The position numbers were made by a program, and so were the translations under genes. The notes under the pieces are model-generated. The model did no database searches and was not told where the DNA came from. It saw nothing but the letters and a program-made list of their open reading frames with translations. A stretch of 30,213 nucleotides of DNA from Candidatus Melainabacteria bacterium (GTDB taxonomy: Bacteria > Cyanobacteriota > Vampirovibrionia > 2-02-FULL-35-15). This document shows positions 24,284 through 30,213 of this stretch, piece after piece (within the stretch, counting starts at the first letter, position 1; each line of letters starts with the position of its first letter). The stretch lies in NCBI GenBank assembly GCA_023250175.1, contig JAHFBD010000002.1:1-30213 (forward strand), read 5' to 3'.

Positions 24284-25783
24284 ATGGCTACAACACAACA
24301 ACAGCTACATGGCTCTGTAGTAAAGTTCTTGAGCGGTGCACCTAAGAAAATGTTAATTAATGGTGAATGGGTGGCAAGTGCTTCCGGAAAAACCTTTGAA
24401 ACTGTAAATCCTGCAACAGGTGAAGTGATTGTCAAAGTATATGAAGCAGATAAAGAAGATATTGATAGAGCAGTGAAAGCAGCAAGGGCAGCTTTTGAAG
24501 GACCATGGAGAAAATTTTCACATTATCAAAGACAGCAACTTTTATTAAAGCTAGCTGATTTAATTGAAAAGAATGCAGAAGAGTTTGCTCAGCTTGAAAC
24601 TTTAGATAATGGAAAACCAATTAGAGAATCAATGAATGTAGATGTACCAGCTACAATTGAACACTTTAGATATTATGCAGGCTGGGCTACAAAGATTCAT
24701 GGTGAAACACTTCCAGTATCTGCTGGTAATTTTTTGACATATACCTTACGTGAACCAGTAGGAGTAGTAGGACAAATCATTCCATGGAACTTCCCATTAT
24801 TGATGGCAGCATGGAAGATTGCAGCAGCACTTGCATGTGGAAACTGTGTGGTTTTAAAACCAGCAGAACAAACACCACTTACAGCGCTAAGACTTGCTGA
24901 ACTTATTATGGAAGCAGGTATTCCAGCTGGGGTAGTAAATGTATGTCCTGGATTTGGACCTACAGCAGGTGCAGCATTATCTGGTCATATGGATGTGGAT
25001 AAAGTTGCATTTACTGGAGAATACACAACAGGCCGTGAAATCATTAAAGCCTCAGCAGGAAACCTAAAGAGAGTTTCTCTTGAGCTTGGCGGTAAATCAC
25101 CAAATGTGATTTTTAAGGATGGAGACCTTGAGACTGCTCTTAAAGGATGCATTGGAAGTGTGTTCTTTAACCAAGGACAAGTTTGTTGTGCTGGGACAAG
25201 GCTCTTTGTAGAAAAGAGTATTTATGAGGATTTTGTTGGCAAGCTTTCAGATAAGGTAAAGAGTATAAAGCTTGGACATGGATTAAATCCAGAGACTCAA
25301 ATGGGGCCACTTGTAAGTGACGATCAATTGAAGAGAGTAACTAGTTACTTAGAAATTGGCAAGAAAGAAGGAGCAAAAGCAATGTGTGGTGGCGACAGAG
25401 CAAAAGAAAGTGATCTCCAAAAAGGTTACTTTGTCCAGCCTACAGTTTTTGCAGATGTTAACAATAAAATGAGAGTTGCACAAGAAGAAATTTTTGGACC
25501 CGTTGTAAGTGCAATTCCATTTAAAGATGTAGATGATGCAGTATTCCAAGGAAATGAAACTACTTACGGACTTGCTGCAGGAGTCTGGACAAGTGATGTA
25601 AAAAAAGCTCATAGAGTTGCCCGCTCATTAAAAGCAGGTACAGTATGGGTAAATTGCTACAATGTTTTCGATCCATGTACTCCATTTGGTGGCTATAAAC
25701 AAAGTGGTTATGGCCGTGAGGGTGGAATCCATGCACTTGAACTTTATACACAAGTTAAAAGTGTCTGGATAAATCTAGACTAA
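24284..25783 (+). CDS. NAD-dependent aldehyde dehydrogenase (ALDH1/2-like)
   Basis: It oxidises an aldehyde to the carboxylic acid with NAD(P)+; the physiological substrate is unknown. The start is set by AAGGAG 6 bases before the ATG at 24284, although the frame is open to 24233; this gives 499 residues, normal for the family. Visible landmarks are IIPWNFPLLM (166-175), KPAEQTP (192-198), Glu267 in LELGGKSPN (general base), Cys301 in NQGQVCCAG (nucleophile), EEIFGP and GYGREGG near the end. One departure is FTGEYTTGRE, where the family normally has FTGSTEVG: Ser246 in the cofactor-binding turn is Glu. It closely resembles ALDH1/2 along its length. It is followed by a long palindrome. Confidence 0.95.
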   Translation: MATTQQQLHGSVVKFLSGAPKKMLINGEWVASASGKTFETVNPATGEVIVKVYEADKEDIDRAVKAARAAFEGPWRKFSHYQRQQLLLKLADLIEKNAEEFAQLETLDNGKPIRESMNVDVPATIEHFRYYAGWATKIHGETLPVSAGNFLTYTLREPVGVVGQIIPWNFPLLMAAWKIAAALACGNCVVLKPAEQTPLTALRLAELIMEAGIPAGVVNVCPGFGPTAGAALSGHMDVDKVAFTGEYTTGREIIKASAGNLKRVSLELGGKSPNVIFKDGDLETALKGCIGSVFFNQGQVCCAGTRLFVEKSIYEDFVGKLSDKVKSIKLGHGLNPETQMGPLVSDDQLKRVTSYLEIGKKEGAKAMCGGDRAKESDLQKGYFVQPTVFADVNNKMRVAQEEIFGPVVSAIPFKDVDDAVFQGNETTYGLAAGVWTSDVKKAHRVARSLKAGTVWVNCYNVFDPCTPFGGYKQSGYGREGGIHALELYTQVKSVWINLD

Positions 25784-25806
25784 TTAAGCAATTAGGTAGT
25801 AAAACT

Positions 25807-25844
25807 AAAGCATAAGAGCACCTTGCAAGGTGCTCTTATGCTTT
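25807..25844 (+). terminator. 38-bp perfect palindrome after ALDH (probable terminator)
   Basis: AAAGCATAAGAGCACCTT and its exact complement form an 18-bp perfect stem around GC, 24 bases after the ALDH stop. The T-run (TAATTTTT) comes about ten bases after the stem, so it is not a canonical terminator. It also sits just upstream of a -10-like element for the next gene, so a regulatory role is possible. Confidence 0.5.
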
Positions 25845-25845
25845 A

Positions 25846-25854
25846 TGCTATAAT
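25846..25854 (+). promoter_or_regulatory. Extended -10 for the DUF444 gene
   Basis: TGCTATAAT is a perfect extended -10. No -35 match lies at the normal distance; that position is occupied by the right arm of the palindrome. The predicted leader to the ATG at 25903 is ~42 nt and contains GAGG. Confidence 0.45.
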
Positions 25855-25902
25855 TTTTCCACTTTAGAAATTATAAATTTGACCTTTTTATTTGAGGATA
25901 TT

Positions 25903-27006
25903 ATGGCACAACGAATTGGAGGAGATTTAGAGCGATTTAAAAAGCTTGTTCGTGGCAAGATTAAAAGTAATTTGGGTAAATATATTACACGTGGAGAGAT
26001 GATTGGTAAAAAGGGGAAAGATCTTGTTAGTATTCCGCTCCCACGAATTGATCTACCCAGATTTACACATGGTCAAAATGGTTCTGGTGGTGTAGGACAA
26101 GGTGACGGTGATGTAGGTCAACCATTAAATCAACCACAGCAAGGCAATGGAGAAAAAGGTAGCGGTGGTGACCAGCCAGGAGGACATGTTCTTGAAACAG
26201 AAATATCAATAGAGGAAATGGCAAACTTAATTGGGGAAGAACTCCAGTTACCAAGATTAGAACCTAAAGGGAAAAAGAATATAGTTACTGAAGGAAATAA
26301 GGTTAAACCAAGGCACAGTAAAAAAAACGTTCGGGTACTTAGAAAACAAACTTTCTTAGAAAGTTTAAAACGACACTTATCTACAATAGATCCTGGTAGT
26401 TATAATCCAATAACAAATCCCCCTGTAAGACAAAGAGAAGATTTATGGACTAAAGATATTTCTCCTATAGAACTGCCGGTTTCACAAGCCGCAATAATTC
26501 ATATGATGGATGTATCTGGATCAATGACAGATGAACAAAAAGAAATAGTAAGAATAGAGTCATTCTGGATAGATACCTGGATTAAAAAATATTATAAAGG
26601 GGTAGAGTCAGCATATATTATTCATGATGCAGCAGCGACAGAAGTCGATGAACATACTTACTATCATACTCGTGAAAGCGGAGGAACTAAAATTTCTGCA
26701 GCGTATGAACTTTGTGATCAAATAATTACTAAAAGATATCCAACAGAAGAGTGGAACGTTTATGCCTTTCATTTTTCAGATGGTGATAATTGGGGAGATG
26801 ATACACCACGCTCTCTTGATATAGTTCAAAATAAACTTCTTCCGAAAGTTAATCTATTTGCATATGCTCAGGTAAATAGCCCTTATGGTAGCGGTGAGTT
26901 TCTAGAGTATGTAAGAGAAGCTCTTTCTGGTAAAGAAAATTGTAGATCCTCTGAAATTACAGGTAGAGAAGATATTCTTAAATCTATTAAAGAACTGCTT
27001 GGATAG
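25903..27006 (+). CDS. DUF444/UPF0229 protein (YeaH/YhbH family)
   Basis: This 367-residue protein fits the YeaH/YhbH family. The N-terminal RFKKLVRGKIKSNLGKYI with MIGKKGKDLVSIPLP is followed by a Gly-rich linker (~55-100). A C-terminal VWA-like domain carries the DxSxS metal site (MMDVSGSM, near 206-213) and ends with SEITGREDI. Family members are usually coexpressed with the PrkA (YeaG) kinase and a SpoVR-like protein under starvation or sporulation control; neither is here. The start is ATG 25903, with GAGG at a good distance; the frame extends to a TTG at 25879 that I do not favour. The 3' end overlaps the convergent patatin gene by 20 bp. Confidence 0.92.
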   Translation: MAQRIGGDLERFKKLVRGKIKSNLGKYITRGEMIGKKGKDLVSIPLPRIDLPRFTHGQNGSGGVGQGDGDVGQPLNQPQQGNGEKGSGGDQPGGHVLETEISIEEMANLIGEELQLPRLEPKGKKNIVTEGNKVKPRHSKKNVRVLRKQTFLESLKRHLSTIDPGSYNPITNPPVRQREDLWTKDISPIELPVSQAAIIHMMDVSGSMTDEQKEIVRIESFWIDTWIKKYYKGVESAYIIHDAAATEVDEHTYYHTRESGGTKISAAYELCDQIITKRYPTEEWNVYAFHFSDGDNWGDDTPRSLDIVQNKLLPKVNLFAYAQVNSPYGSGEFLEYVREALSGKENCRSSEITGREDILKSIKELLG

Positions 27007-27859
27007 AGACTTGTTCTAATGTAAGTCTGCTTTTGAAGGTTTCTTTGGCTGCATTGTAACCTGCTTCAATCATTTCAGTAACTTGGAAATCCTTCAAATT
27101 AAAATCTAACGATTTTATATTCCATACAGGTGAATTAATTACAAATAAATCCCCACGCTTTTTACAATCTTTTTCAAAAAGCCATCTCTCAGTATCTTCT
27201 TGTACTCTTGCAAATGATGAGATTTCAAGCCCTCTAACAATTTGTGAAATCCTGCCGCCAGACTTTTCTGTAAGCCCTGTATAACCAAGATTTGAAACAA
27301 TTAGTGGCTTACAGTTGTCTTTAAAATCAAAAAATACTGGGCAATTATCCCAATGCCCACCATCAATATAACTACATTTCCCAACTTTATGTTCTTTAAA
27401 GATCCCACTAATTGCACATGATGCGCTAACTGCATTTTTCAGGTCTGTAATTTCTAGCATATTTGTATACATTGCTTTAATTCCACAAGCAGGACTCTTT
27501 GTTGCCATAATATGTAATTTGTTTGATGAGTTAATTAGATTAAGCTCATCTCGTGTAAACTGTTCTTCAAGCCATTTCCCGATTTTTAGTGTGCTTGGCT
27601 GTATTAATAAACACTCAAACTTATCTGGCATAAACCAGAATGGAAATAAAAGCCTCTGTATATTTGCTTTCTTAAAAAGAGCAATTACTTTATCAGGCTC
27701 TTTTCTTAAGTAAATAAAAGGTGCAATTAATGAGCCACCAGAAACACTAACAATTTCATTAAAGACAATACTATTCTCATAGCAATATTTATACACCCCA
27801 ATATGTGCATAAGATCTAACTCCTCCGCCTGATAAAACTAAGTTATATCCTTCATTCAT
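26987..27859 (-). CDS. Patatin-like phospholipase
   Basis: A 290-residue lipid acyl hydrolase of the patatin fold, with a Ser-Asp dyad. The oxyanion loop GGGVRSYAHIGV lies at ~10-21, the nucleophile elbow reads VSVSGGS (~37-43) and the catalytic Asp is in YIDGGHWDN (~167). The elbow departs from G-x-S-x-G because its first Gly is Ser, which is seen in some relatives. No signal peptide is present, so it is probably cytoplasmic or secreted by a dedicated system. Patatin relatives act in phospholipid turnover, as toxins or as anti-phage effectors; the context (DUF444 convergent, His/Cys-rich protein upstream) does not decide among these. Confidence 0.9.
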   Translation of the reverse strand: MNEGYNLVLSGGGVRSYAHIGVYKYCYENSIVFNEIVSVSGGSLIAPFIYLRKEPDKVIALFKKANIQRLLFPFWFMPDKFECLLIQPSTLKIGKWLEEQFTRDELNLINSSNKLHIMATKSPACGIKAMYTNMLEITDLKNAVSASCAISGIFKEHKVGKCSYIDGGHWDNCPVFFDFKDNCKPLIVSNLGYTGLTEKSGGRISQIVRGLEISSFARVQEDTERWLFEKDCKKRGDLFVINSPVWNIKSLDFNLKDFQVTEMIEAGYNAAKETFKSRLTLEQVSIQAVL

Positions 27860-27911
27860 AATGACTATTACAATTTAATTCTTTCTGAATCGTGTCTAAA
27901 TCTGATTTATC

Positions 27912-28865
27912 CTACCCTATTGCTGACATAGCTCCTACTTCACTAGCGGCTTCAGCAACACAAACAGGTGCACCACAACAAGCACATACTGCAGCCTCTG
28001 CTCTCATAGCAATAGCTTCTTCATTGGTTACCATATTAAATCTTAAAAGAACATTATCAACTATATGCCCAAGCCCAATAAAACCTGTACTTAAACCTAT
28101 TACACGGGTAGCAAAAATACCTATCTTGCCAAGAATTTGACTTGTAATTGTATTGGCCTCATCATTTCTCTCTTTTAATTTATTGACAAGCAAATTGATT
28201 ATTCCAGGGATAGTGTTTATCTGAACTTGTAATTTTAATAGTTTGACCAGGTCATTTTTTGAGAAAAAAGAAGAAGGATTAGAACTATGTTCATTATGAT
28301 GTTGATGTTCAAGATGCTCATGGTCACATTCATTACTATGAACATGTTTTTCCATTTCCTTATTATTTCTTTCAATAAAAAAAACAGCAAGTGACATAAA
28401 TGGTCTTATAAGTATGCGTGGCAAACTAAGAAACTTTTGAGCACATATTACACCAATTGAACTAAGTGAGGTAAGAAATAGTTTAGATAGCTTATCTTTT
28501 CCTCTATTTGTTAAATGCATTGCACCAATTGCTAGTGGAGAAGCAATTAATGAATCTATGTGTAATTTATTTGTAATTTCTGACATAGCTAAAGCCGGAG
28601 TTAAATTACTGACCATTGATAAAAACTGTTTTGAGGTATTGTTTATATTTAAATCTTTAATAGTTTTCTCTAAAGGGAATATTCTTTCAAGATAACTTCT
28701 AATACAAGCAATACAACCAAACTCACTAGTATGGTTATGCGGGGCATCATAATTACAAGCTGGTTCTGCACATTTTCCATCATGTTCATGATGTTCTGAG
28801 CCCGTTATAGACAAGTAGATGTTGTCAGTACACGATAGGCTGGTAGTTGGTCTTATTGTATTCAT
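27912..28865 (-). CDS. His/Cys-rich, hydrophobic hypothetical protein (putative metal binding)
   Basis: A 317-residue protein with no recognised family. Three metal-ligand-rich patches stand out. The first is residues ~24-55 (SEHHEHDGKCAEPACNYDAP, then HNH and CIAC). The second is ~175-195 (EKHVHSNECDHEHLEHQHHN). The third, near the C-terminus, is CACCGAPVC. Between them are hydrophobic or amphipathic helices (LFLTSLSSIGVICAQKFLSL; ILIRPFMSLAVFFIE; ATRVIGLSTGFIGLGHIVD), which suggests peripheral or integral membrane association. It has no signal peptide. Possible roles are zinc, nickel or copper storage or sensing; this is inference from composition. It is on the same strand as the patatin gene, 52 bp upstream. 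Confidence 0.78.
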   Translation of the reverse strand: MNTIRPTTSLSCTDNIYLSITGSEHHEHDGKCAEPACNYDAPHNHTSEFGCIACIRSYLERIFPLEKTIKDLNINNTSKQFLSMVSNLTPALAMSEITNKLHIDSLIASPLAIGAMHLTNRGKDKLSKLFLTSLSSIGVICAQKFLSLPRILIRPFMSLAVFFIERNNKEMEKHVHSNECDHEHLEHQHHNEHSSNPSSFFSKNDLVKLLKLQVQINTIPGIINLLVNKLKERNDEANTITSQILGKIGIFATRVIGLSTGFIGLGHIVDNVLLRFNMVTNEEAIAMRAEAAVCACCGAPVCVAEAASEVGAMSAIG

Positions 28866-28998
28866 GTCCTAGTAGTCTATCACAAAATAAACTGTAAGAT
28901 TTGAAGGATATTTAAGCCATTATTTCCTTTAAAATCAGAGCTATCCCTACATAGGCTTAAGAATTAAAAACTATTAAATTACCATTTATTCATCTGGG

Positions 28999-29004
28999 TA
29001 TAAA
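28999..29004 (+). promoter_or_regulatory. Possible -10 for the CBS gene
   Basis: TGGGTATAAAT contains TATAAA 39 bases before the ATG at 29043. No clear -35 is seen. Confidence 0.35.
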
Positions 29005-29042
29005 TGAGTAAGTAAACTATTGGTATTGTGAAAGGATAAAAT

Positions 29043-29534
29043 ATGCGCATAAAAGATGTAATGAATCGTGAACCATATATTCTTTATGAAGATGACACTC
29101 TTCTAGAAGCTTCACAATTTATGAAACAAGAAAGAATTAGAAATTTAACTGTTGTAGATTCTAATGGCAAGCTTGTTGGGTTAATTACTTTAAGAGAAAT
29201 TATAAATGCACTTACAAATAACACTCAATCAGAATTGGTAAAAGATGCAATGCTGACTAATATTAAGTCTGTAGGGCAAGAAACTCCTCTTAAAGGAGCA
29301 ATTGAAATTATGATTATAAACAAGTTCGGGTGTTTACCAGTTGTAGATGGTGATAGAAAACTTGTCGGAATCATTAGTGATCTGGACCTTTTAAAAACTC
29401 TTTATGATATGGTTGATTTACCAGAAGATTTTCAATCAGTTGAAGAAACTCCTTCAATTGTAAAAAAATTATCAACTAACATCAGCAAATGTAATCCAGA
29501 ACGAGTTAATAAATCCCATAAACTAACTAGATAA
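29043..29534 (+). CDS. Tandem CBS-domain protein
   Basis: A 163-residue protein with two CBS motifs forming one Bateman module: residues ~4-58 (VMNREPYILYEDDTLLEASQ, RNLTVVDSNGKLVGLITLRE) and ~66-122 (AMLTNIKSVGQETPLKGAIE, GCLPVVDGDRKLVGIISDLD). CBS pairs bind adenosine nucleotides such as AMP, ATP or S-adenosylmethionine and report cell energy state. No effector domain is attached; the last ~35 residues are a charged tail. AAAGGA lies 8 bases before the ATG. It is transcribed alone on the plus strand, divergent from the His/Cys-rich gene. Confidence 0.93.
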   Translation: MRIKDVMNREPYILYEDDTLLEASQFMKQERIRNLTVVDSNGKLVGLITLREIINALTNNTQSELVKDAMLTNIKSVGQETPLKGAIEIMIINKFGCLPVVDGDRKLVGIISDLDLLKTLYDMVDLPEDFQSVEETPSIVKKLSTNISKCNPERVNKSHKLTR

Positions 29535-29606
29535 CCAATAAAGTTAACCATGACTTAATCATTTTTATTTAATGTTGTATATAAACCCCCATGGGATGGG
29601 TTAGGG

Positions 29607-29612
29607 TATAAT
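29607..29612 (+). promoter_or_regulatory. Possible -10 and GC palindrome upstream of the Cys-rich peptide
   Basis: TATAAT is an exact -10 hexamer, but initiation there would fall on the AGGAGG at 29619-29624, so the true start point is uncertain. Immediately upstream, AACCCCCATGGGATGGGTT (29584-29602) contains the palindrome CCCATGGG and is markedly GC-rich for this region, so it is a candidate operator. Confidence 0.35.
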
Positions 29613-29631
29613 ATAAACAGGAGGAGATAAA

Positions 29632-29760
29632 ATGAAAAAATATATATTACCAATAGCAATAGCATTGTTTATGTTTACAGGTGCAGTAACTTTGGCCACA
29701 CACTATAAAGGTTGTGCTTGTAGTCCCTGTAATTGTAGTCCTTGTAACTGTGCTAAATAA
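29632..29760 (+). CDS. 42-residue secreted Cys-rich peptide
   Basis: A complete small gene with a near-perfect ribosome site (AGGAGGAGATAAA before the ATG) and a strong terminator after it. Residues 1-~22 form a signal peptide (MKKYILPIAIALFMFTGAVT, LA). The mature peptide is about 20 residues, THYKG followed by CACSPCNCSPCNCAK: six Cys in 13 positions in an alternating C-x-C/P-C pattern. The pattern suggests thiolate metal binding (copper or zinc) or a compact disulfide-bonded peptide. No known family is recognised. It is followed by family A repeat copy 3 and another secreted protein with a CNC motif. Confidence 0.85.
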   Translation: MKKYILPIAIALFMFTGAVTLATHYKGCACSPCNCSPCNCAK

Positions 29761-29784
29761 CACATAGCAGGCTAAGTTTCTATG

Positions 29785-29819
29785 AAATAAAGAGCATTTA
29801 ATCATGCTCTTTATTTTTT
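29785..29819 (+). terminator. Rho-independent terminator of the Cys-rich peptide gene
   Basis: AATAAAGAGCAT and ATGCTCTTTATT form a perfect 12-bp stem around loop TTAATC, running directly into TTTT. This is the cleanest intrinsic terminator in the window. Confidence 0.9.
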
Positions 29820-29859
29820 CTTAACTACTAACTGTTTATATAGTTAAGAGTTTATATTT

Positions 29860-29960
29860 CTTACCGCTCGTTTCGCACTAATGCTCAACTCGCTCTTCCT
29901 TTACATGGCGCTTTTTGGTGAATAAATCACACAAAAAGCTTATTATAGTTAAAGAGTAAC
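29860..29960 (+). repeat. Family A intergenic repeat, copy 3 (internally shortened)
   Basis: This 101-bp copy starts TTACCGCTCGTTTCGCAC and ends AGAGTAAC. The hairpin core at 29910-29939 is identical to copy 1. About 16 bp near the right end (the GTCTTAT...GCTAGGC part) are missing. It sits between the terminator of the Cys-rich peptide gene and the next gene, ending 33 bp before that gene's ATG, so its right end overlaps the likely promoter region. Confidence 0.9.
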
Positions 29961-29993
29961 GTATTTTTTCTACTTGGAGATAATTAACCCACA

Positions 29994-30213
29994 ATGAACA
30001 AATTTTATACTTTTATACTTACAATGGCTTTCATATTACATTCTAATTATGCATATGCCTGCAACTGTGCTGCAAAAAACAACATAGAGCATAATAATGC
30101 AAATAAAGTGGCTAGAGAACAAACTATAAATGCAGCCAAATTTTTATGTCAAATGCCACAAAAAGATTTTGTGGCAACGAGTAAAACAAATGACTTATTA
30201 GCCAAACAAAATG
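29994..30213 (+). CDS. Partial secreted protein with mature N-terminal CNC motif
   Basis: The frame is open from the ATG at 29994 to the window edge (73 codons). A signal peptide (MNKFYTFILTMAFILHSNYA) ends at YAYA, and the predicted mature chain begins CNCAAKNN. A helical, hydrophilic stretch follows (EHNNANKVAREQTINAAKFL) with another Cys in FLCQMP. A possible ribosome site TTGGAGA lies ~13 bases upstream, a little far. The CNC start resembles the preceding Cys-rich peptide and the CxC pattern of the exported protein at 8452. No family is recognised and the C-terminus is outside the window. Confidence 0.7.
   Translation, partial: MNKFYTFILTMAFILHSNYAYACNCAAKNNIEHNNANKVAREQTINAAKFLCQMPQKDFVATSKTNDLLAKQN

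Noticed and set aside
26987..28865. Anti-phage defence island built on the patatin gene
   Set aside because: Known patatin defence operons carry a cyclic-nucleotide synthase or similar partners; none is present here.

Overview
The window is about 30 kb of AT-rich, gene-dense bacterial chromosome. It carries core housekeeping genes mixed with lineage-specific secreted and hypothetical genes. My best guess at the host is a non-photosynthetic relative of Cyanobacteria (Melainabacteria/Vampirovibrionia type) or a neighbouring candidate lineage. The main evidence is YidC: its N-terminus (MDFG...), its length near 387 residues and its extra Ig-like domain between two late membrane segments match my memory of the cyanobacterial form. 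No photosynthesis, phage-module, tRNA or rRNA genes were seen. The taxonomic call is inference and should be tested by phylogeny of EF-G, Ffh and DnaA.

Layout, left to right. (1) 1-6420: minus-strand genes. They are a partial beta-solenoid-like protein, a modular secreted Cys-rich protein with coding minisatellites, ffh, and a B12-type radical SAM gene that overlaps ffh. (2) 6431-8264: a mini SprT-like metalloprotease, a small convergent hypothetical, and a zinc-dependent alcohol dehydrogenase ending in a good terminator. (3) 8265-10699: a structured intergenic region, an exported CxC-containing protein, and an overlapping GT-C (family 39-like) membrane glycosyltransferase. (4) 10749-13827: a large HEAT-repeat protein whose reading frame starts upstream without a canonical start codon, followed by two tiny paralogous helical proteins. 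(5) 13844-15987: proA convergent with a UPF0718/ArsP-like permease. (6) 16207-19690: fusA, an OmpR-type response regulator with Glu in place of the phospho-acceptor Asp, and a DUF2721 membrane protein. (7) 19694-24105: the rpmH-rnpA-yidD-yidC operon, divergent from dnaA, plus a hypothetical gene; this is an origin-type neighbourhood. (8) 24284-28865: an ALDH1/2-like aldehyde dehydrogenase, a DUF444 protein without its usual partners, a patatin-like lipase and a His/Cys-rich protein. (9) 29043-30213: a CBS-pair protein, a 42-residue secreted peptide with six cysteines in its last 15 residues, and the start of another secreted protein with a CNC motif.

The strongest unexplained signals are non-coding. 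A ~100-119 bp repeat (family A) occurs three times between genes in the same orientation and carries an invariant bulged hairpin. A fourth site at 8328-8355 has a different stem sequence but the same stem/loop/bulge geometry. A second family (B), bounded by 11-bp inverted repeats, occurs twice in opposite orientation, once at the 5' end of the radical SAM gene. Several genes lack a Shine-Dalgarno sequence and have a -10-like hexamer just before the start codon, so very short or absent leaders are possible.
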